From Clostridia bacterium (GTDB taxonomy: Bacteria > Bacillota > Clostridia > Oscillospirales > Acutalibacteraceae), in assembly GCA_017416285.1 (NCBI GenBank), contig JAFQCU010000036.1, positions 62,001-126,000 on the forward strand: a stretch of DNA of 64,000 bases. The letters are read 5' to 3'. The position numbers and the translations under genes were made by a program. Below are positions 25,718-34,933 of this stretch, one piece after another (position 1 is the stretch's first letter; each line of letters begins with the position of its first letter). Under the pieces are notes generated by a model that had not been told where the DNA came from, ran no database searches, and saw only the letters and a program-made list of their open reading frames with translations.

Positions 25718-26715
25718 GAAAAATTAAAATTGCACAAATCGGGCTTAATCAATACAGCCACTCGACCGAAATTTTTCAAAGCGTTGCAAAGCAAAGCGAT
25801 ATTTTTGAAATTGTCGGTTATGCGCTTCCTGAAAACGAAGAAAAACGGTTACCCTCTAAGGCGGCGCAGCTTTCGGGTTATAAGCAAATGACGGTGGAGG
25901 AAATTTTATCCCTCCCCGAAATTGAGGCTGTTACCATTGAAACCGATGAAATATACTTAACAAAATATGCTTTAATGGCAGCCAAAGCCGGAAAGCACAT
26001 ACATATGGAAAAGCCCGGCGGCGTAAGCCTTTCGGACTTTGAAGAACTTATAAACACAATGAAAGAAAGCGGTAAGGTTTTCCACACGGGATATATGTAT
26101 CGCTATAACCCAAACGTTATGGAAATTATGAAAAGGGTAAAAAGCGGCGAGCTTGGCGAAATTTACAGTGTTGAGGCTCAGATGAACAGTCCACACCCAA
26201 AGGATCAACGCAGGTTTTTAGGCAACTTCCCTGGTGGGATAATGTTCTTTTTGGGCTGCCATTTGGTTGATTTGGTATTACAAATAAAGGGCACACCGCA
26301 AAAAATCACCACCTTTAATAAATCAACCGGTAAGGATGGCGTTGACGTGACCGATTTTGGCATGGCAGTTTTTGAATATGAAAACGGTGCAAGCTTTATA
26401 AAATCAAATTCAAGTGAAATTGGCGGTTTTATAAGACGTCAGCTTGTAATCAATGCCGAAAAAGGTACAATAGAGGTCAAGCCCTTTGAAATTAACGCCG
26501 CTCCCGGCGCAATGCAGGTGACCGATCAGGTTGAATATAGGGATATGGGTTGGAACGTGAAGGGTGACAAAACCACAAGCGAAATTTATAACCGTTATGA
26601 TTTGATGATGAATTCTTTTGCTAAAATGGTACGTGGCGAAATTGAAAATCCTTATACTTTAGATTATGAATTACAGCTTTTTAAAACAGTTTTAAAGTGC
26701 TGTGAAGTAAATTGA
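25714..26715 (+). CDS. Gfo/Idh/MocA-family oxidoreductase
   Basis: 333 residues. The N-terminal Rossmann fold begins KIKIAQIGLNQYSH, and the family motif EKPGG is present in HIHMEKPGGVSLSDFEELI (about residues 93-111), followed by the C-terminal alpha/beta domain with GYMYRYNP and GGIMFFLGCHLVDLV (histidine of the active site). These enzymes oxidise or reduce sugar hydroxyls with NAD(P). The ATG overlaps the MDR gene stop (ATGA), so the two are translationally coupled and probably act on the same substrate. Confidence 0.85.
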   Translation: MRKIKIAQIGLNQYSHSTEIFQSVAKQSDIFEIVGYALPENEEKRLPSKAAQLSGYKQMTVEEILSLPEIEAVTIETDEIYLTKYALMAAKAGKHIHMEKPGGVSLSDFEELINTMKESGKVFHTGYMYRYNPNVMEIMKRVKSGELGEIYSVEAQMNSPHPKDQRRFLGNFPGGIMFFLGCHLVDLVLQIKGTPQKITTFNKSTGKDGVDVTDFGMAVFEYENGASFIKSNSSEIGGFIRRQLVINAEKGTIEVKPFEINAAPGAMQVTDQVEYRDMGWNVKGDKTTSEIYNRYDLMMNSFAKMVRGEIENPYTLDYELQLFKTVLKCCEVN

Positions 26716-26738
26716 TAAAGACAAATTAGGAAAATAAA

Positions 26739-26770
26739 AAAGAGCAGTCGAAACGACTGCTCTTTAAATT
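26739..26770. terminator. Bidirectional terminator between the oxidoreductase gene and fba
   Basis: Perfect 12-bp stem AAAGAGCAGTCG / CGACTGCTCTTT with an AAA loop, placed between convergent genes. Confidence 0.85.
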
Positions 26771-26778
26771 TTTATAAA

Positions 26779-27642
26779 TTAAGCTTTGTTTACTGAACCG
26801 AAAAGTTCCATCTTTTCTTTAACAGTTGCCTTGATTGCTTCAAAGCCGGGAGCTAAAAGCTTTCTGGGGTCAAAGCCCTTGCCGCTTAAATCCTTACCTG
26901 CTTCAACATATTCACGGGTTGCAGCAGCAAATGCTAACTGACATTCGGTGTTAACGTTGATTTTAGAAACACCAAGAGAGATAGCCTTCTGAATCATATC
27001 AGCGGGGATACCTGTACCACCGTGAAGAACGAGAGGCATATCGCCTGTGAGTTGTTGGATAGCATCAAGTGTGTCAAAGCTAAGACCAGCCCAGTTTGCG
27101 GGATATTTACCGTGAATGTTACCGATACCTGCAGCAAGCATTGTGATACCGAGGTCAGCAATCATTTTGCATTCGGTGGGGTCAGCACATTCGCCTGCGC
27201 CTACAACGCCGTCTTCTTCGCCGCCGATAGAACCAACTTCAGCTTCAAGTGAAAGGCCGAGTTCGTCACAAATTGCAACGAGTTCCTTCGTTTTAGCAAT
27301 GTTTTCTTCAATGGGGTAGTGTGAACCATCAAACATAACTGAAGAGAAGCCTGCGTCGATGCACTTTTTAGCGCCTTCATAGCTACCATGGTCAAGATGG
27401 AGAGCAACAGGAACAGTAATGCCGAGTTCATCAATCATGCCGTTAACCATGCCAACGATGGTCTTGTAGCCGCACATATATTTACCTGCGCCTTCAGAAA
27501 CACCGAGAATAACAGGAGAGTTAAGTTCCTGTGCGGTTAAAAGAATGGCTTTTGTCCATTCAAGGTTGTTGATGTTGAATTGACCGACAGCATATTTGCC
27601 GGCTTTTGCTTTTTGAAGCATATCTTTTGCGGATACTAACAT
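26779..27642 (-). CDS. fba: Class II fructose-bisphosphate aldolase
   Basis: 287 residues, zinc-dependent aldolase of glycolysis/gluconeogenesis. Motifs: YAVGQFNINNLEW at the N-terminus, VALHLDHG (catalytic Asp and zinc His), SVMFDGSHYP, LEAEVGSIGG, GIGNIHGKYP (zinc His) and LHGGTG (zinc His/phosphate loop). Length is typical. GGAGG lies before the ATG. Monocistronic between its own promoter and a terminator. Confidence 0.95.
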   Translation of the reverse strand: MLVSAKDMLQKAKAGKYAVGQFNINNLEWTKAILLTAQELNSPVILGVSEGAGKYMCGYKTIVGMVNGMIDELGITVPVALHLDHGSYEGAKKCIDAGFSSVMFDGSHYPIEENIAKTKELVAICDELGLSLEAEVGSIGGEEDGVVGAGECADPTECKMIADLGITMLAAGIGNIHGKYPANWAGLSFDTLDAIQQLTGDMPLVLHGGTGIPADMIQKAISLGVSKINVNTECQLAFAAATREYVEAGKDLSGKGFDPRKLLAPGFEAIKATVKEKMELFGSVNKA

Positions 27643-27675
27643 TTTTAATTCCTCCGTTTAAATTTTTACCTTATT

Positions 27676-27704
27676 ATTGTATACTAAAAGCCCGTTAAAA
27701 TCAA
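27676..27704 (-). promoter_or_regulatory. Promoter of fba
   Basis: On the minus strand TTGATT (27704-27699), 17-bp spacer, TACAAT (27681-27676). Its -35 overlaps the right end of the terminator-like inverted repeat at 27692-27730. Confidence 0.55.
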
Positions 27705-27730
27705 GCCTTATGTTGACAAAATTTTAACGG
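27692..27730 (-). terminator. Inverted repeat between the E2-like gene and fba
   Basis: Perfect 10-bp arms CCGTTAAAAT / ATTTTAACGG separated by 19 bases, downstream of the E2-like gene. The arms end in a T run on both strands, so it may terminate that gene. Confidence 0.5.
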
Positions 27731-27745
27731 ACTTTATTAGATTTA

Positions 27746-28588
27746 TTATTTATCTTCGTCTTCTAAAACGGTTTCGGGTGGAAGCTCTAAAAGTTCGGGA
27801 TTGGCAAGATATTTTTTAAGCGTTTTAAACGCTGATGCAAAATAACTGCCCGAACAAATGCGTTCATCCATAACAACGCCGATAGGCATTGAACGAACGA
27901 AGGTGATTTCATCGCCCTTGCGTTTGGGAACCTCACGCAAATTACCCATTGCCATAAACACACTGGTTGTGCCAAATTCATAGCAGTGGTGATAAATGTG
28001 ATTGGTGCGAATTGATGCCAAATTTGTGATACCCATACTCATATGGAAGGGTGACATATCAATAACAAATTTTGGTAACATACCGTGTTTATCAACCCAT
28101 TTAAGAAATTTAACGCCAAAGGTCAAAAGACCGGGCACGCTTAAAAGGAATTTTATGATTTTTTCGGTGCCGTTGTTTTCGGGGTTTTCACGGTTTTCTT
28201 CAACATATTTGTTAATTATATTGTTAACATCAAAAATGGTGTTAGTTTTGTCGAAATACATTTTTGACATTGTACCATTATGATCCTCACCCGATTTCAA
28301 AACCACCATACCAACGGCGATTTCGTTACGGGTGTAAACCTTTTTATTAACAATAAAACGGTTAAGCTCGGGAAATTCAGCCATTGTGCGGATATAAGCC
28401 GCAATAACGAGCGACATATGGCTGATTCTTATGCCGTCCTTACGTTTGAGATTTATGTATTCTTGCATAGGCTCGTATGGAATATCAATAGTAATCATAT
28501 TCATAGAGTCCACACGCTTATCCATTATATGTGCTGCAACCCTGTACATAGGGTCGGTATTACGAAGTCTTTTTCCGTCAGCTCGCAT
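27746..28588 (-). CDS. E2-like (chloramphenicol acetyltransferase fold) protein with degraded active site
   Basis: 280 residues resembling the catalytic domain of 2-oxo acid dehydrogenase E2 subunits, without lipoyl or peripheral-subunit-binding domains. RISHMSLVIAAYIRTMAEFPELNRF and the later FMAMGNLREV match the fold. The catalytic DHRxxDG motif reads DERICSG at residues 241-247: His is replaced by Glu and Asp by Ser, so normal acyl transfer from CoA looks impossible. The ATG at 28588 follows AGAGGTG. No E1 or E3 gene is nearby. Function unknown; a structural, binding or altered catalytic role are all open. Confidence 0.7.
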   Translation of the reverse strand: MRADGKRLRNTDPMYRVAAHIMDKRVDSMNMITIDIPYEPMQEYINLKRKDGIRISHMSLVIAAYIRTMAEFPELNRFIVNKKVYTRNEIAVGMVVLKSGEDHNGTMSKMYFDKTNTIFDVNNIINKYVEENRENPENNGTEKIIKFLLSVPGLLTFGVKFLKWVDKHGMLPKFVIDMSPFHMSMGITNLASIRTNHIYHHCYEFGTTSVFMAMGNLREVPKRKGDEITFVRSMPIGVVMDERICSGSYFASAFKTLKKYLANPELLELPPETVLEDEDK

Positions 28589-28629
28589 AAAACACCTCTT
28601 TGTCGAATTTGTGAATAATTTGTAAATTA

Positions 28630-28658
28630 ATGATAACACAAATCAGTTGAAATCGCAA
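28630..28658 (-). promoter_or_regulatory. Promoter of the E2-like gene
   Basis: On the minus strand TTGCGA (28658-28653), 17-bp spacer, TATCAT (28635-28630), about 40 bases upstream of the start. Confidence 0.5.
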
Positions 28659-28690
28659 CAACTTTTTGAAATCTTAAGAATTAAAACCAC

Positions 28691-28719
28691 TTGTTAAATT
28701 AATATAGATATGTTATACT
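28691..28719 (+). promoter_or_regulatory. Promoter of the tepA-ftsK unit
   Basis: TTGTTA (28691-28696), 17-bp spacer, TATACT (28714-28719), about 55 bases before the tepA start. Confidence 0.55.
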
Positions 28720-28774
28720 TTATGTATATGAATTTTTCGTTAAAATTTTTCCATAATAAATATGGGTGATTTTA

Positions 28775-29449
28775 ATGAGCGATAATAATTCTTTAAAAAG
28801 CGAAAAAAGTGAAGAGATAAAAGAGTTCGGGGCGGTTGTTTCTTCTGATGGCAAGCATAAAATTTATTGCCTTACCATAATTGGTGAAATTGAGGGCCAC
28901 ACCGTTTTGGCTGAAAATAGTAAATCCACCAAATACGAGCATATTATACCCCAACTTGTAGCGGTTGAGGAATCGCAGGAAATCGAGGGGCTTTTGGTAA
29001 TTTTAAACACCATTGGCGGTGACGTTGAGGCTGGACTTGCCATTGCCGAGCTTATTTCAGGCATGAAAAAGCCGACGGCATCCTTTGTGCTTGGCGGCGG
29101 TCATTCAATCGGTGTTCCGCTTGCGGTATCTGCCAAAAGGTCGTATATTGCACCATCGGCTACAATGACGGTGCATCCTGTCAGAAGCAACGGTCTTTTT
29201 ATCGGTGTTCCGCAAATGCTTAACCATTTTGAGCGTATGCAAGGCCGCATAACCGATTTTGTTTGTCGCAATTCACAAATTGATAGTGAAACCTTTACAA
29301 AGCTTATGATGAACACCGGTGAAATGGTGACCGATGTGGGTAGCGTTTTATCAGGCGAGCGTGCGGTTGAGGTTGGTCTTATCGACAACGTGGGCAATCT
29401 GTCGCAGGTTATTGATGGGCTTTATGAATTAATTGAAAAAAACGGCTGA
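28775..29449 (+). CDS. tepA: ClpP-fold serine protease, TepA/YmfB type
   Basis: 224 residues with the ClpP/crotonase fold. The nucleophile serine is in GGGHSIGVPLAVSA and the catalytic histidine in TMTVHPVRS, matching the Clp-protease-like TepA group, which lacks a ClpX/ClpA dependency region. INTIGG-like ILNTIGGDVEAGLA forms the oxyanion strand. TepA is typically encoded beside the SpoIIIE/FtsK translocase, as here. ATG 28775 follows GGGTGAT with 4-base spacing; the upstream in-frame GTG lies inside that site. A hairpin overlaps its stop codon (29444-29459). Confidence 0.88.
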   Translation: MSDNNSLKSEKSEEIKEFGAVVSSDGKHKIYCLTIIGEIEGHTVLAENSKSTKYEHIIPQLVAVEESQEIEGLLVILNTIGGDVEAGLAIAELISGMKKPTASFVLGGGHSIGVPLAVSAKRSYIAPSATMTVHPVRSNGLFIGVPQMLNHFERMQGRITDFVCRNSQIDSETFTKLMMNTGEMVTDVGSVLSGERAVEVGLIDNVGNLSQVIDGLYELIEKNG

Positions 29450-29480
29450 TTTTTCAGCCTTACATAAGGAGAAGATTTTT

Positions 29481-31868
29481 TTGGCAGCTAAAAAAAGAAG
29501 GACTACAAAACGCAAATCTCAAAAAGAAACAAAACAGATACTTGCGGCACAGCGTCAGCTATATTCAGTAATTGGCTTTGCTGTTGCTGTATTTTTGCTT
29601 TGCGTAGTATTCATAAAAGGTGAAAACGTTTGGCTTTGGTTACATAATTTTGTTTTTGGACTTTTTGGTGTTACCGCTTACGCAGTACCGTTTTTTGTTG
29701 GTGTTGTGTCGGTTTTCATTTCTATGGAAAAGCTAACCAACACAACCATCGCAAAGCTTGTTGAGGGCGGTGTATTAATTTCTCTAATCGGTGCGTGTAT
29801 TGATATTTTTTCAAAGCATACCGACGTTAATTTTTGGTTGCACCTTGCAAATGCTTATACAAACGGTATTTCTCTTAAAAGCGGTGGCTTTGTAGGTGCG
29901 CTTATTGGTCAGCCGATTTATCTTTTATTCGGTAAAACCGGTGCCGCAATTACTGTAATTTTGCTTATGTTTGTGCTTTTAATGATACTTACTGGCACAA
30001 CCCTTATAAGTCTTTTTAAAATGCTTAAAAAGCCCGCAAAGGCTGTAGCAGAGCAGGCTCAAAGCGCATACCAGAAAAAGGACGAAAAAGACATTAAGGT
30101 TTTGAAGGGCTTTAACGTTGACGTTCCGGTTGACGGTAGCATTAAGGAACGCCAGAAGGAACAAAACGAATTGCCCTTTAAGAGCAAGCGTCTTATCCGT
30201 GCGTATAAGGATGAAAGCGAGCCCGATAACAGCGCCGCTATAATAGTTAAACCCGAAGGCGCCGAGGATAAGGAACAAATCGATACCGCTTTAGAGGCCG
30301 CTAAAGTCGAAGAAGAAAAGATTGTTATTGATATGAAGGCTGAAACCGCAAGCTTTGCTGAAGAGGTTAAGGAAAATCTTGAAACCGCAACCGACAAGGG
30401 ATACGTTTATCCCCCTACAAGCCTTTTAAAGGACACCGGTGCGGGTGGCTTTGTTGCGGAAGATAATTCTGACACGGCCGAGCATTTGGTAAGAACTCTT
30501 CGCAGCTTTGGTGTTGAAACAAGAATTGTCGATATTAGCCGTGGACCAACAGTTACCCGTTACGAATTACAGCCCTGTGCAGGTGTTAAAATCAGTAAAA
30601 TTACCGCTTTGGCAGATGATATTGCGCTTAATCTTGCGGCAGGTAACGTTAGAATTGAAGCGCCGATTCCCAACAAGGCTGCAGTTGGTATTGAAGTACC
30701 TAATAAAGACAAGCGTGCCGTTGGTATTCGTGAAATTTTAGAAGCACCCGAATTTACTTCGGCTAAATCAAAACTAACCGTTGCCTTGGGTAAGGATATT
30801 ACAGGTAATATAATTACAACCGATATTGCAAAAATGCCTCACGGTCTTATTGCGGGTGCAACAGGCTCGGGTAAATCGGTTTGCACAAACTCAATCATTA
30901 TAAGTCTTTTATATAAGAATACCCCCGACGAGTTAAAGCTTTTGCTTATTGACCCCAAAACGGTTGAATTTGAGCCATATAACGGTATTCCGCACCTTAT
31001 GGTGCCGGTTGTTACCGACCCCAGAAAAGCTGCAGGCGCACTCGGTTGGGCTGTTGGCGAAATGGAAAAGCGTTACAAAATGCTTTCTGACCGCAAGGTA
31101 AGAAATATTGAAGAATATAACGAAGTGGTTGACGGCCTTGTGGACGAGCCCGAGGTTGAAAAAATGCCTTATATCGTTATAATGATAGACGAATTTGCTG
31201 ATTTGATGCAAACCGCTTCTAAAGAGGTTGAAGACCATATTGCTCGCTTGGCTGCCAAAGCCCGTGCCGCAGGTATACATATGATTTTGGCAACCCAGCG
31301 TCCGTCGGTTGACGTTATTACAGGTGTTATCAAGGCGAATATTCCGACCCGAATTGCGCTTACTACCTCTTCCCAAATTGACAGCCGTACAATTATCGAC
31401 CAAGCCGGTGCAGAAAAGCTTCTTGGCCGAGGTGATATGCTCTTTAATCCGGTTGGCACTTCAAAGCCCAGTCGTTTGCAGGGCTGTTTTGTAAGTAACG
31501 AGGAAATCAAAGCAGTTGTGGATTTTGTTAAGGGCGACCGCACCGCTTGTTATAATGAGGACGTTATGAACGAAATCGAACGTCAAGCAGCGATTGAAAA
31601 GAAACAGCGCACAGGTGTTGAAGAGGACGGCCCTGATGAAGACCCAATGCTTAAGGAGGCAATCCGTGTGGTTGTTGAAAACGGTCTTGCCTCAACCTCA
31701 TTACTTCAAAGAAAATTAAAGCTAGGTTATGCCCGTGCCGCACGTATCATTGATGAAATGGAGCAACGTGGCATTGTTGGTGGATATGAAGGCTCTAAAC
31801 CACGTAAAGTGCTTATCACTTCCGACCAGCTTTTGGAAATGGAAGCTGCAGGTAAGGATGAAGCATGA
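29481..31868 (+). CDS. ftsK: FtsK/SpoIIIE-family DNA translocase
   Basis: 795 residues: four N-terminal membrane segments (about residues 30-175), a charged linker (about 180-330), then the motor domain with Walker A GATGSGKSVCTN and Walker B IVIMIDEFADLM, the ATQRPSVDVITGVIKANIPTR arginine-finger region, and a C-terminal winged-helix gamma domain (LQRKLKLGYARAARIIDEME). It pumps chromosomal DNA across the division or sporulation septum. The TTG start at 29481 has AAGGAGAA 7 bases upstream. It overlaps the next gene by 4 bases. Confidence 0.95.
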   Translation: MAAKKRRTTKRKSQKETKQILAAQRQLYSVIGFAVAVFLLCVVFIKGENVWLWLHNFVFGLFGVTAYAVPFFVGVVSVFISMEKLTNTTIAKLVEGGVLISLIGACIDIFSKHTDVNFWLHLANAYTNGISLKSGGFVGALIGQPIYLLFGKTGAAITVILLMFVLLMILTGTTLISLFKMLKKPAKAVAEQAQSAYQKKDEKDIKVLKGFNVDVPVDGSIKERQKEQNELPFKSKRLIRAYKDESEPDNSAAIIVKPEGAEDKEQIDTALEAAKVEEEKIVIDMKAETASFAEEVKENLETATDKGYVYPPTSLLKDTGAGGFVAEDNSDTAEHLVRTLRSFGVETRIVDISRGPTVTRYELQPCAGVKISKITALADDIALNLAAGNVRIEAPIPNKAAVGIEVPNKDKRAVGIREILEAPEFTSAKSKLTVALGKDITGNIITTDIAKMPHGLIAGATGSGKSVCTNSIIISLLYKNTPDELKLLLIDPKTVEFEPYNGIPHLMVPVVTDPRKAAGALGWAVGEMEKRYKMLSDRKVRNIEEYNEVVDGLVDEPEVEKMPYIVIMIDEFADLMQTASKEVEDHIARLAAKARAAGIHMILATQRPSVDVITGVIKANIPTRIALTTSSQIDSRTIIDQAGAEKLLGRGDMLFNPVGTSKPSRLQGCFVSNEEIKAVVDFVKGDRTACYNEDVMNEIERQAAIEKKQRTGVEEDGPDEDPMLKEAIRVVVENGLASTSLLQRKLKLGYARAARIIDEMEQRGIVGGYEGSKPRKVLITSDQLLEMEAAGKDEA

Positions 31869-32758
31869 GCTTTAAACCTATAAAAAGAAAAATAATTACA
31901 GTGACAACAGCGGTGCTTTGCATCGTTGTTTTCACTATTTTACTGTTTTATTTTCGTGACCCTTCGTTATTTGCGGGCAAAAATTCAGGCGTTACGGTTG
32001 ATTTTGAGGATGATTTCATCAAATTTATGGACGTTGGTCAAGGGGATAGCGCAATTATTTACAGTGACGGTTATTGTGCTGTTATCGATACGGGCGAATC
32101 GCTTACGAGTGATGCAGTTTTGGCTGATTTGGGTCGCCTTAATATAGAACAAATCGATATGTTTATTGCGTCGCATTATCATACCGACCATATTGGGGCT
32201 TTTGAAGAAATTTCAAAGGTGTATCCTGTAAAGAATATGATTGGTCCAAAAATTAACCATAATAATATCGCAAAGGCCAATGAGGCAAAGGAAACGGTCT
32301 TAAAGCAGGGTGGCAACTTTTATGACGGTATTTATGGTCTGAATTTTGCACTTGGAGAGTGGGAAATTACGATTTTGGGTTACTATAACTGTAACGATGA
32401 AAATGACCGTTCAATTTACGTTATGGCCGAAATTCAAGACGTAAAATTCTTGTTTACGGGTGATGGCGAACGTTTGGCAGAGGAAAATCTGCTTTCCCGC
32501 ACACGTGATATTGATTGCGATGTTTTAAAGGTGGCGCACCACGGTAGCAAGGGCGGCACGGGGTATGAATTTTTACAGTACGCCAAGCCCGAATATGCAG
32601 TTATATCATCGGGTGAGGGTAACGAATACGGACATCCGCATATTGAAACTGTAAATGCACTTGAAAAAATAAATGCAAAAATTTACCGCACCGATATAAA
32701 GGGTGATATTACCTTTTACGTCGATGACGGCGAAATAGAAATTATAACCGAAAAATAG
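31865..32758 (+). CDS. Membrane-anchored or secreted metallo-beta-lactamase-fold hydrolase (ComEC C-terminal type)
   Basis: 297 residues with one N-terminal hydrophobic segment (about 10-32) and an MBL domain. DVGQGDSAIIYSDG is the ComEC/Rec2 hallmark, HYHTDHIG holds the metal ligands, DTGES, FTGDGE and the later KVAHHGSKGG and SGEGNEYGHPH complete the site. It lacks the ComEC channel, so it is a stand-alone hydrolase facing outside; nuclease or phosphodiesterase activity is plausible but not shown. The ATGA overlap with ftsK indicates coupling. Confidence 0.85.
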   Translation: MSFKPIKRKIITVTTAVLCIVVFTILLFYFRDPSLFAGKNSGVTVDFEDDFIKFMDVGQGDSAIIYSDGYCAVIDTGESLTSDAVLADLGRLNIEQIDMFIASHYHTDHIGAFEEISKVYPVKNMIGPKINHNNIAKANEAKETVLKQGGNFYDGIYGLNFALGEWEITILGYYNCNDENDRSIYVMAEIQDVKFLFTGDGERLAEENLLSRTRDIDCDVLKVAHHGSKGGTGYEFLQYAKPEYAVISSGEGNEYGHPHIETVNALEKINAKIYRTDIKGDITFYVDDGEIEIITEK

Positions 32759-32767
32759 GTGATTGTT

Positions 32768-34933
32768 ATTAACATTATTGAAAAATTAACTCAAGAATTT
32801 TCGCTAAAAACTTATCAGGTAGAAAATACTGTAAAGCTTATTGACGAGGGCAATACCATACCCTTTATTGCACGTTATCGTAAGGAAGCCCACGGCTCAC
32901 TTGATGATCAGGTTTTGCGTGAATTAAGTGAAAGACTTGTATACCTTCGCAATATGGACGAAACACGTGAAAAAATAAAGGCTTCTATTGAAGAACAGGG
33001 TGCTTTAACAGATGAGCTTGTAGCGGCGATTGAGGCGGCGCAAACCTTAACCGAGCTTGATGATATTTATCGCCCATATAAGAAAAAACGCAAAACAAGG
33101 GCAAGTGTTGCCAAGGAAAAAGGGCTTGAGCCTTTGGCAGATATTATTTACGAGCAAGCGCCCGACTGTAAATTACCCATTGAATTAGCGGCAGATTTTA
33201 TTAATGCTGAATTGGGTGTTGAAACCGCCGAGGATGCTTTACAGGGTGCTATGGATATTATCGCTGAAAAGATTTCAGACGATGCTGATATAAGAAAGCG
33301 TATGCGTTTTGTGTGTATGGCGCACGGTATTTTAAATGTAAAGGGTGCAAAGGAAGACCTTGACGTTTATGAAATGTATAGGGAATACAGCGAGGCGCTT
33401 TCAAAGGTTGCCGACCACAGAATTTTGGCAATCAACCGTGGCGAAAAAGAGGAATTTTTAAAGGTTTCAATCGATTTTGATGAAGCTAAAGCAATGTTTA
33501 TTATTGCTAAAAATCATATTAAAGAGGGAAGCCCCGCAACCGAAACGGTGGTTGCCGCCGCCAAGGATGCTTACAGTCGACTTATATTCCCGTCGATTGA
33601 AAGAGAAATCAGAAGCGAGCTTACCGACCGTGCATCCACCTCGGCAATTAAGGTTTTTTCTACCAATTTGCAGCAGCTTTTAATGCAACCACCTGTTAAT
33701 GATAAGGTGGTTTTAGGCCTAGACCCCGGTTACCGCACAGGCTGTAAGGTGGCGGTTGTTGACGGTACGGGCAAGGTGCTTGATACGGGTGTAATTTACC
33801 CCGCACCACCTAAAAGTGATATAGAAAACGCGAAAATTATTGTTAAAGCACTTGTTAAAAAGCACGGTGTTCAGGTGTTTGCTATCGGTAACGGTACTGC
33901 AAGCCACGAAACCGAGGTTTTTGCCGCTGATGTTATAAAAGAACTTAACGACGGTCTTTCATATATGGTTGTAAGTGAAGCGGGTGCAAGTGTTTACTCG
34001 GCTTCTAAATTGGCGGCGGAGGAATTCCCCGACTATGATGTATCACTCAGAAGTGCAGTTTCTATTGCAAGACGCTTGCAAGACCCGCTTGCCGAGCTTG
34101 TAAAAATTGACCCAAAGGCAATCGGTGTGGGTCAGTATCAACATGATATGCCCCAAAACCAGTTAAACGGTGCTTTGGACGGCGTTGTTGAAGATTGCGT
34201 AAACTCGGTTGGCGTTGATTTAAATACCGCATCTGTTCAGCTTTTGGCACGTGTTTCGGGTCTTGGGCCAGCAGTTGCTAAAAACGTAGTTGCTTACCGT
34301 GAGGAAAACGGTCGCTTTACTAACAGAAGTCAGCTTAAAAAGGTTGCAAAGCTTGGTCCAAAGGCATTTGAGCAATGCGCAGGCTTTTTGCGTATTACCG
34401 ATGGCAAAAATCCGCTTGATAATACCTCGGTTCACCCCGAAAGCTACGATGCTGCCCAGAAGCTTATTAAGCTTTGTGATTATACCGATAAGGACCTTAA
34501 AAACGGTGCTTTAACCGATTTGTCCGAAAAAGTAAATGCCAAGGGCGTTACTGTGGTTGCAAATGAAATTGGCGTGGGCGAGCCCACACTTTTGGATATT
34601 GTAAAAGAACTCGAACGTCCCGGTCGTGACCCACGTGATGAGCTGCCCCCACCGCTTTTACGCACCGATATTATGTCTATGGAAGACCTTAAAGCCGGCA
34701 TGGAATTAACCGGTACTGTGCGTAACGTTATTGACTTTGGAGCTTTTGTGGACATTGGCGTTCATCAGGACGGACTTGTTCATATTTCACATATCACAAA
34801 CCGCTTCATTAAGCACCCAAGTGAGGTTTTAAAGGTTGGCGATATTGTCAAGGTTTGGGTTTTATCAGTTGACGTTAATAAAAAACGAATTTCTCTTACA
34901 ATGCGAAAGGATAAATTAAATGAAGCAAAATAA
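32768..34933 (+). CDS. tex: Tex-family RNA-binding transcription accessory protein
   Basis: About 721 residues. Standard Tex architecture: N-terminal helical region, YqgF-like nuclease fold (VVLGLDPGYRTGCKVAVVDG), helix-hairpin-helix repeats (SVGVDLNTASVQLLARVSGLG) and a C-terminal S1 domain (GMELTGTVRNVIDFGAFVDIG). It binds nucleic acid and affects transcription/translation. Start: the in-frame GTG (32759) lies within AGGTGAT (32757-32763). The AUU at 32768, four bases after that site, gives the usual N-I-I-E-K-L beginning of Tex, so AUU initiation is inferred. It overlaps the next gene by 14 bases. Confidence 0.93.
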   Translation: MNIIEKLTQEFSLKTYQVENTVKLIDEGNTIPFIARYRKEAHGSLDDQVLRELSERLVYLRNMDETREKIKASIEEQGALTDELVAAIEAAQTLTELDDIYRPYKKKRKTRASVAKEKGLEPLADIIYEQAPDCKLPIELAADFINAELGVETAEDALQGAMDIIAEKISDDADIRKRMRFVCMAHGILNVKGAKEDLDVYEMYREYSEALSKVADHRILAINRGEKEEFLKVSIDFDEAKAMFIIAKNHIKEGSPATETVVAAAKDAYSRLIFPSIEREIRSELTDRASTSAIKVFSTNLQQLLMQPPVNDKVVLGLDPGYRTGCKVAVVDGTGKVLDTGVIYPAPPKSDIENAKIIVKALVKKHGVQVFAIGNGTASHETEVFAADVIKELNDGLSYMVVSEAGASVYSASKLAAEEFPDYDVSLRSAVSIARRLQDPLAELVKIDPKAIGVGQYQHDMPQNQLNGALDGVVEDCVNSVGVDLNTASVQLLARVSGLGPAVAKNVVAYREENGRFTNRSQLKKVAKLGPKAFEQCAGFLRITDGKNPLDNTSVHPESYDAAQKLIKLCDYTDKDLKNGALTDLSEKVNAKGVTVVANEIGVGEPTLLDIVKELERPGRDPRDELPPPLLRTDIMSMEDLKAGMELTGTVRNVIDFGAFVDIGVHQDGLVHISHITNRFIKHPSEVLKVGDIVKVWVLSVDVNKKRISLTMRKDKLNEAK

